From the NCBI GenBank assembly GCA_022264855.1, contig JABYQU010000023.1, forward strand, positions 468,670 through 532,669: a stretch of DNA of 64,000 nucleotides. Reading direction: 5' to 3'. Origin of the DNA: Lenzites betulinus. Taxonomy: Eukaryota; Basidiomycota; Agaricomycetes; Polyporales; Polyporaceae. Both the position numbers and the translations under genes were made by a program. This document shows, in pieces, positions 57,609 to 64,000 of this stretch (within the stretch, counting starts at the first letter, position 1; each line of letters opens with the position of its first letter). A model generated the notes under the pieces. That model did not search any database, was not told the origin of the DNA, and saw only the letters and a list, made by a program, of their open reading frames with translations.

Positions 57609-60517
57609 ATGGACTATCCCGATGATATCCTCCCTGCCATTCAGCTTGGGCTCCCTGGTCTTCTTGAGAAGGCCCGCACCATGTTACAACAAGGTCACTC
57701 TGATGACTTTGTAACCCTTATGCTTGCAGGCCGTTTATGGGAGGGCGACCTTGTGAAGCGAGTCTTTGTTAACCCTCTTCAGGGAATGTCCTCAGCATCA
57801 TCTTCTGAGTGCACTCTCACTGGCGACTTCGATTCTCTCCTTGGCTTTACTCCACACCTCCCCATTGCTCTTCCACTTTCCATCTACCCTGTTCCAAACT
57901 TTAAGAATACCTTAAAGAAGCCAGTTCACATCAATATCACTGTCACAGTCAATGGAGTAAGGCTCTATATTATAATTTGATATTGACACCTCTAATGAGT
58001 ATTCTATTAAGGTACCCAAGTCAGTTCCAGTTCACAAAATTGCGAATGTGTGCTTCGGGACATTTGGAATACGTTCCCAAGTCCGCGCGTTTTTCCCACA
58101 CCTCCTTGGAGAAGATGGTCCTATTGCCCTATCCCAGGAAGATCTGGCCTTGATCTATGATCAGGGTATTCTACCTGCAGTCGAAACAGTTCTTCCAGAC
58201 CAACGTGCACACTGGCCTCCTTCGTATCAAGCTGCTATGGCTCTCTATCGTGGCAGTAATGGTCAATATCACTTCGGCTCTATCGACATCCCCCCCGACT
58301 ACCTTGAAGAATTCGCTGACACCTTCCGTGCAAATCTGCGAAACTCCCGCCGCCTTGGTGTCCCCTTTTTCCAAATTGAGCTACGGGGTACCAAAGGGAT
58401 GTATTCCTTTCCATTTGGAAACATCGAAGCACGCCAAGATGCTCTGAATCGGATGCTCGATCAACTCAATATGGCGTCGGAGCATGCCCATCTTGATCGT
58501 TGGTATGTGGACGTGGGGATGGAAGTTGTGCGGCCTTATCATGTGGTTCAATGGCTTTCTGGTGCCCATGAACAACTGCTTCAACATGCCTTGTCAACTC
58601 TCCCTGCAAGTAGCATCACCTCACTCCATGAAGGGTCTTTGTTCTCTCGCGATACTGCTGCCCACCTCTTTGATCTATCCGGGTTCCGATGCCATCCAGG
58701 TGCTCGTGGACGTCCCAGCCAGGTCGCTCACATCCAACTCTACACCACTGATAAGACAGTGACATACCAACTTCATCATGGTGCTTTCTCCCTCCATTCC
58801 ACCCCATCGCTTTATCCAGGTGCTATAACCAAGCTACTCAGTGACATCGACATCATCGCGAAGATGTTCACAGAGTGTGCTGGTGCCAATGGCCAGTCTC
58901 AAGATGGAACCGCACGGTTTGAAATCCGGGTTGGTATGGCGAAAGCCATGTCAACATTGAACACGTTTCCTGCCGAACTTCTCCGTGCTAGTGCAATCTG
59001 CATCCCTAATGCAATCTGGTGGTAAGTAATTCAATATCTTGATTATAATAATATTAATCATTTGATTTAGGGATTTCAAGTTCTGTCGTGTTGCTGCGAT
59101 CAACTATGTGCTAGAAGAAATGGCCTCTGATCCACCCAGGTCTCGAGCCCTAGTGCCATCCTTAGCCTTAGGGGCTGTTTTGATCTACATGCTCAATGCG
59201 ACCATCTCTCGTCCTGGAGATTGGGGAGCAGAGCGCGCCCTTGCCGAAGCTTGTGCACTCCTGGTCCCACATGGTGAAGACATTCAAGATCCTGGCACCC
59301 TCGAATTGGAGTACGAGCCTGAAGATATAGAGCCGATTGGAGATCAGCAGGGACTCTATTTCGTTTGCGATATCCTTCGTGACGAAAAAGAAGGCTGGTG
59401 GCGGGTGCCGATTGGTCGGGCGCGACTGGAACTACCCCAGCTGTTCACACTCTACAAGGCTGCCAGTTTGGCTGATATTGAAGGCAACCTAGGAGCAACT
59501 GGTCTTCGCAGGACTGCTAGAGATGCCAATACTACCCGCATTTCAAACCGTCGTGACCGTACTGCCGAGATACAATATCTCAATCCGGATGCGGTGGTTC
59601 CCTTGGGACTTGACCTTGCTGCCTTGAACATCTCTATAGCCCCATCTCTCGAACTCTCTGGACCAGATGTTGCCTTCCACCGCGGTATTCCTGAAGACGA
59701 CCACGATGACATCGGACCAGATACCGATCTCTCTGCCCTCATAGATCGTCTAGTTGCCCAAATGTCTCTGGATATCATTCAGATCTCCCCCAATCTGAAA
59801 AGCCGTTTGGATCCATCCTACACAACCCTATCTATTGATCAACAACATGCTGTCACTATTGATCTCTACAAGTCATTGGTCTTGCCGTTCACTGGAGTTT
59901 GGTTCCGCACCAGTAACAGCAAACACTGGGATCTTCAATTTGATCGCTTCTTCCCTGGCTATGATAAACAACTTGACAAGTTGCAAAACTTCCCCTCCTG
60001 CCGATACTTTCAACTTTGGCTTCGCCTCCGAACGCAAATGAGAAAGCCTGCATTTGAAGCCCTTCGTGCCAAGTTGCGCGTCCCTTTCCGTGACCTTTCC
60101 TGGCTCCCCTATACCGACTCCGATCGGATGTGGGATACCCGCCGACCTACTCAGACTGTCCACTCTTGGACCTACCTATCCAAAAGTCCTGCAGGGGCTC
60201 TTCGTGGGGTCAGGATTGCTATCAATGGTCTCAAACATCCAAGCCCCAAGCCCATCCTAGGTGTGGCTATAGCCGAAGAAGAGGAGGAGGATGATGAAGA
60301 AGATATTCGACACCTGCCTCCACCCCCCAGACAGATTTCAGTATCTCGTCCTTCACCTACCCCAGGCAATATTGGCGCTAGTAACAGTGTGGGGATTCAT
60401 AGCAGTGGTGTACAAGGCAGGTCTGATGCAGGATCATCTAATGTTCGGTCGGAGAACATTGATTGGCAAGCAATGTGGCAAAGTTTGCGTCAAGGGGAGT
60501 TTGAGGAGAATCTCTGA
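57609..60517 (+). CDS. Uncharacterised 934-residue protein
   Basis: I do not recognise this protein. Three exons (57609-57956, 58012-59021, 59071-60517) join cleanly at GGA|GTAAGG...TTAAG and GTG|GTAAGT...TTTAG to give an uninterrupted 934-residue frame. The ATG at 57609 (MDYPDDILPAIQLGLPGLLE) lies below a TATA box. The middle has ANVCFGTFGIRSQVRAFFPH, YHFGSIDIPPDYLEEFADTF and VGMEVVRPYHVVQWLSG. Part three has DFKFCRVAAINYVLEEMASD, FDRFFPGYDKQLDKLQNFPS and CRYFQLWLRLRTQMRKP. The C-terminal 110 residues are low-complexity with an acidic EEEEEDDEED run, closing with DWQAMWQSLRQGEFEENL. No zinc finger, helicase, transposase or signal peptide is visible. It is AT-richer than the core genes. An intact, intron-containing, telomere-proximal gene of this size is probably a member of a subtelomeric family. 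Confidence 0.75.
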
Positions 60518-60642
60518 TCATATACTCTATTACTAGCAGATTAGAAGTATGGACAGCACAATTATATGGTACCCAAAAAGCACTTTATATAGACTGTTTT
60601 AGATTGCAAAACTATATTGTCTTTGTATGTATTTAAATGGAA
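60518..60642. other. 3' flank of the 934-residue gene
   Basis: This is a short AT-rich spacer before the minisatellite. No feature is visible. Confidence 0.4.
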
Positions 60643-60985
60643 GGTTCCGGGAGGCATGCTTGAGTGGGGCATATATGTGTCGTAAATCTGTGTTAGACAT
60701 TTGGAAAAGAGAGGGCTTCCGGGAGGCATGCTTGGGTGGGGCATATATGTGTCGTAAATCTGTGTTAGACATTTGGAAAAGAGAGGGCTTCCGGGAGGCA
60801 TGCTTGGGTGGGGCATATATGTGTCGTAAATCTGTGTTAGACATTTGGAAAAGAGAGGGCTTCCGGGAGGCATGCTTGGGTGGGGCATATATGTGTCGTA
60901 AATCTGTGTTAGACATTTGGAAAAGAGAGGGCTTCCGGGAGGCATGCTTGGGTGGGGCATATATGTGTCGTAAATCTATCCATAT
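60643..60985 (+). repeat. 72-bp minisatellite with TTCCGGGAGGCATGC core
   Basis: The unit start GCTTCCGGGAGGCATGC occurs at 60715, 60787, 60859 and 60931, with a slightly different first copy (GGTTCCGGGAGG) at 60643. The period is exactly 72 bp and the inner copies are identical as far as I can read. Because 72 is a multiple of three and the unit lacks stops in some frames, repetitive frames are open on both strands (132 and 161 codons on -, 126 on +). These are not evidence of genes. Confidence 0.9.
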
Positions 60986-61007
60986 AACCCGGCTTTTACA
61001 ATCATAA

Positions 61008-61135
61008 AAGTGGATCCAAATGGATCCAAGTGCAGATTCAAGGCAGTTTATGGGACAACTGCTTGGACAAACCCATGGATCCAAGGGATTATTCTATAGC
61101 CCTGATTCAGGGCTACAAGATGCACTTGCTTTCGT
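61008..61135 (+). repeat. Truncated copy of the GGATCC repeat
   Basis: GGATCCAAATGGATCCAAG through GGCTACAAGATGCACTTG matches the first 110 bp of the repeat at 34580 and 61875, then stops abruptly at about 61130. It is a solo fragment lying between the minisatellite and the terminal block. Confidence 0.8.
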
Positions 61136-61844
61136 CACTGAGCGTTGGATCAAATATTCGGGCCGAATATATGGCGACTAGTTGAAATAGACTTTACATA
61201 TTCCGCCGATTGTCGCCTCGCGTATACTACGAATATAAGAATCCCTTTTAAACTATTCAAGGTATATTCCGGAGACATTCCGCTGGCACCTGATGTAGGA
61301 GCAGCAATATCGTCGCCCGGGCGCCCTCCTGATTGGTCTACAGGCTCTTTCAATCAGCCCTTTTGTGGGCTCGCACGAGCTTCGACAATAAATGGGCCAT
61401 AAAAATATATAGGGGTGCTATATAGTACTAGTACACATGTTCTATAGCTACGGGGTAGCAGTAGCAGCAAGAAATAGAGTATAAATGAACCTGGAAGGCA
61501 GTCAGAAGAATGCATATATGTGGATAATATGCTACACCTACCTTCGGTGTCAGGTCATAACACCTGGCCACCGGTAGGATTTGGATTTTGCGGCCTGCTC
61601 AAATCAGCCTTGATAGCAAATTAGCGGATGGTTAGCGTGTTAGTATGTTAGTGCGTCAATCACAGTCAGTATGGGGTTAGTATGTCAGTACTTGGGAAGT
61701 TAGTACAGTGTCATGTCACCTAGTCACCCAAGGCACAGTTTCAAGTCACAGTTTACATTATTGACCCCCTCTAAAGTTGTAAATCAAAAAACTCCGGAAC
61801 TAATGGGGCTAAAAATGCGTAACAAAGTGCTACTAGTACTATCC
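61136..61844. other. AT-rich spacer before the terminal subtelomeric block
   Basis: It includes a run of GTTAGTATG-like words (61630-61715). At 61711-61844 it includes a segment with GTCACCTAGTCACCCA and the AAATCAAAAAACTCCGGAAC box, resembling 35586-35700 and 62600-62690. No gene is visible. Confidence 0.5.
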
Positions 61845-62532
61845 ATATAATACTGGAATCTACATGTAGATTCCGGATCCAAATGGATCCAAGCACGGAT
61901 CCAAGGCAGTTTATGGGACAACCGCTTGGACAACCCCATGGATCCAAGGCCTTATTCTATAGCCCTGATTCAGGGCTACAATATGCACTTGGTTTTAGGG
62001 TGATAGCTGCTCTCCCCGTCTCACAACAGCCTTGGATCCGTCGGATCCAAGCGTAACCAAATGGATCCAAGCACGGATCCAAGGCCATTGCTCCACAACC
62101 ACCTGGACAACCCCTTGGATCCAAGGCCTTAGATTATAGCCCTGCTTCAGGGCTATTCAGAAATGTAGCTCTCATGGCTGTGCGATGTTTCCCCGTCCCA
62201 CACTGGCCTTGGATCCGTGCACACCTCCAAATGTCGACTTTTTGCACAGTTCCAAGGGCCATTGCTCCATCACCACAACACCTGAGAGTATGTAAGTAGG
62301 TGATCTAGATTCAGATAAGCTCTGGCTACAGGCCACAACTTTTCCGGAGTGAATCGGTGACCTTCACTGACGGTCCAAGTTACAGAAACACCCCCCCCTT
62401 TCTTTAATAGTCACTTATCTCAATGAGTAGTAGGGCTATTAGTACATAACAAAGTGCTACTAGTTTAGATCTAATAGGCCGACGTTTTGAGATTGTCAGG
62501 TGGCTGTGCTAGTGAAAAAATGCGACAGCCAT
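61845..62532 (+). repeat. GGATCC-rich subtelomeric repeat, terminal copy
   Basis: This corresponds to 34549-35242 throughout, with scattered substitutions and small indels, starting TATCCATATAATACTGGAAT. A perfect 20-bp palindrome, GGAATCTACATGTAGATTCC, lies at about 61859-61878; the internal copy has it with mismatches. The two tandem halves and the TAGCCCTG hairpin are preserved. Confidence 0.88.
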
Positions 62533-62761
62533 CAGTTCATGTTCAGATAAGGCAAGTGGTCATGTGACCCAGGTCTGGCAGACCAAGATCACATGACCCA
62601 TGTCACCTGTGTCACAGTTTACATTATTGACCCCCCCCTAAACTTGTAAGTTAAAAAACTCCGGAACTAATGGGGCTACAAACATGTAACAAAGTGCTAC
62701 TAGTAGGTATCTAATGGGCCTACAAGCTCTGATTATCAGCTAAGCCAGCCAAGACCAAAAA
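62533..62761 (+). repeat. Type A palindrome and CTCCGGAAC box, terminal copy
   Basis: One type A palindrome (CATGTGACCCAGGTCTGGCA... at 62561-62597) is followed directly by the GTAAGTTAAAAAACTCCGGA box (62647). In the internal block the same two landmarks are about 6 kb apart, with the RecQ-type gene between them. Confidence 0.75.
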
Positions 62762-63540
62762 ATGCGAAGCAAAGTGTAGGCCAACTAGTCATAAGCAGTA
62801 AGTAACTGCTAGTAAGCAACTCTGACTGCCAAGTAAGCAAAAATGCGAAGCAAAGTGTGTACTCACCCTGCTAACTACCAGCACTAGAGTCAACTACAAA
62901 GAGTTTATGACTGACTACAACCAAAAAATGCGGACTAGTATGCTACTACTGCTGCTACTAGACCACACTTGACCAACCCTCAGAATATCAATGTCACCCA
63001 GTAAGCCAAAAATGCGACACAAGTGTACTTGTACAACCTGGTGCTAGTATACTTGACTACTAGTGCAAGTCAGTAAGCAAAAAATGCGAACCAAACTACA
63101 ACTATAACCACTACTTGAGCAAACCCAGTGACCACCAAGTAATCATGTCACCCAAAACCTAAAAAATGCGCCACACTAGTCAGACTACCAGCAAATGTGT
63201 ACTCAGATACTGCAGCAAGTAACAGCTACTAGTCAAGTAAGCCAAAAATGCGAAGTCAAGCAGCACTAGCAACTAGTGTCAACCCAGTGTGAGATGCAAC
63301 AAGTGAGTCAACACACTGCTAGCAACCACTACAAAGCACACTAGTAGCTCAGACTACAAGTGACTACTAACACAGTGCTAACAAGTGACAAGTAAGACTA
63401 CCAAGTGTCAAAAAATGCGACCACTTGTGGTGTAGCCAGTGAGTGAGTGAGTGTAAGGGACAAGTAAGCTGTGGGTAAGTAGTGTCAGAGTGTACTAGGT
63501 GAGTAAGTGTAAGTAAGCTTAGGTGTTAAGGGAGTAGTAG
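62762..63540 (+). repeat. Terminal array of AAAAATGCG boxes
   Basis: ATGCG cores lie at 62762, 62843, 62928, 63012, 63084, 63166, 63248 and 63415, so the spacings are 81, 85, 84, 72, 82, 82 and 167. The internal array from 42199 has 80, 81, 84, 72, 81, 79 and 167. The two arrays are duplicates of one ancestral subtelomere. Confidence 0.88.
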
Positions 63541-63838
63541 GTGTGTAGTAGGGCTAAGCTTAGGGAGTTGTAAGGAGTGTTAAGGGAGAGTAAGAGTGAG
63601 TAAGCTTAGGTGTTAAGGGGTTACTAGGGAGTAAGTAGGGGGTAAGGTAAGTTTGTTAAGGAGAGTTACAGAGTGTTAGGGAGTGTAAAGAGGGGTAAGC
63701 TAAGTTTGTTAAGGGGTGTTTGGGTGTTAGGGAGTGTAAAGAGAGGTAAGCTAAGTTTGTTAAGGGGTGTTTGGGTGTTAAGGAGTGTGAAAAGGGAGTT
63801 AAAAGTTTCAAAAAGTAAAAGAGTAAGCTATTAAAGTA
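63541..63838 (+). repeat. Telomere-associated GTAAG/TTAAGGG-rich sequence
   Basis: This is a strongly strand-biased segment (G and T, few C) with words such as GTTAAGGGG, GTGTTAGGGAG and GGTAAGCTAAG. A 51-bp tandem unit is visible (GGTAAGC at 63694 and 63745). It grades into the perfect telomere and looks like degenerate telomere repeats mixed with a short tandem. Confidence 0.75.
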
Positions 63839-64000
63839 TTAGGGTTAGGGTTAGGGTTAGGGTTAGGGTTAGGGTTAGGGTTAGGGTTAGGGTTAGGGTT
63901 AGGGTTAGGGTTAGGGTTAGGGTTAGGGTTAGGGTTAGGGTTAGGGTTAGGGTTAGGGTTAGGGTTAGGGTTAGGGTTAGGGTTAGGGTTAGGGTTAGGG
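63839..64000 (+). repeat. Telomere, 27 perfect TTAGGG units
   Basis: 162 bases of uninterrupted TTAGGG run to the last base of the window. The G-rich strand points right, as it must at a right-hand chromosome end. The array is cut by the window or contig edge, so its true length is unknown. Confidence 0.98.

Noticed and set aside
57609..60517. Transposase or TET/JBP-type dioxygenase for the 934-residue protein
   Set aside because: I see no DDE-type acidic triad context, zinc knuckle, SWIM motif or HxD...H iron-binding pattern in a convincing arrangement.
60562..61084. Repetitive 132-161-codon proteins on the minus strand
   Set aside because: They are produced by the 72-bp minisatellite; the period being a multiple of three keeps frames open.
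1..64000. tRNA or rRNA genes
   Set aside because: I looked for cloverleaf-like B-box words and rRNA-like blocks and found none I could defend by eye; a tRNAscan or Rfam run would settle it.

Overview
The window is the right-hand end of a chromosome from a filamentous basidiomycete, most likely an Agaricomycete. It ends in 27 perfect TTAGGG units, with the G-rich strand running towards the end. The genes have many short (about 50-60 nt) GT-AG introns and GC-rich exons. Three genes encode DUF6533-type membrane proteins, a family typical of mushroom-forming fungi, and a GMC oxidoreductase tail and a broken aryl-alcohol-dehydrogenase-type aldo-keto reductase fit a wood- or litter-decayer. A polypore is possible but cannot be proved from this sequence.

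Bases 1-33,000 are ordinary core chromosome. In order they hold: the last exon of a GMC oxidoreductase; a small secreted protein; DUF6533 protein 1; a mitochondrial SLC25 carrier; an Abp1-like actin-binding protein (ADF-H plus two SH3 domains); DUF6533 proteins 2 and 3; a secreted FAD oxidoreductase divergently paired with a PanE-like reductase; an aldo-keto reductase relic; the glycine-cleavage T-protein; a MYND zinc-finger protein; a 46-residue secreted peptide; coronin; a protein tentatively related to Ett1/Nro1; dolichyl-phosphate glucosyltransferase ALG5; and a frame-broken proline-rich gene. Abp1 and coronin both act on cortical actin, but they are not adjacent and nothing here suggests co-regulation.

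From about 33.4 kb the sequence is subtelomeric. A Ty3-type gag fragment is cut by a GGATCC-rich repeat (34.55-35.24 kb). Then come palindrome clusters, a telomere-linked RecQ-type helicase gene (35.96-41.57 kb), an array of AAAAATGCG boxes spaced about 80 bp apart, and a remnant of about 2.5 telomere units at 42.99 kb. The same GGATCC repeat and the same box array, box for box, recur at 61.8-63.6 kb beside the real telomere, but without the helicase. The chromosome therefore appears to carry an older, now internal end plus about 20 kb added beyond it.

That added segment (43-61 kb) encodes a BAH-like/PHD-finger protein, a large SNF2-family ATPase with a proline/serine-rich tail, and a 934-residue protein I cannot assign to any family. 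Between and inside these genes lie at least six unrelated repeat families (140-bp, 100/200-bp, 91-bp, 476-bp and 72-bp units, plus scattered copies). They share one short odd palindrome, TCC-S-GGA with variants. The RecQ gene is broken by about 18 frame changes, and nearly all of them are single-base losses. This suggests either unpolished repeat sequence or an unusual decay process. These features are the parts of the window most worth following up.
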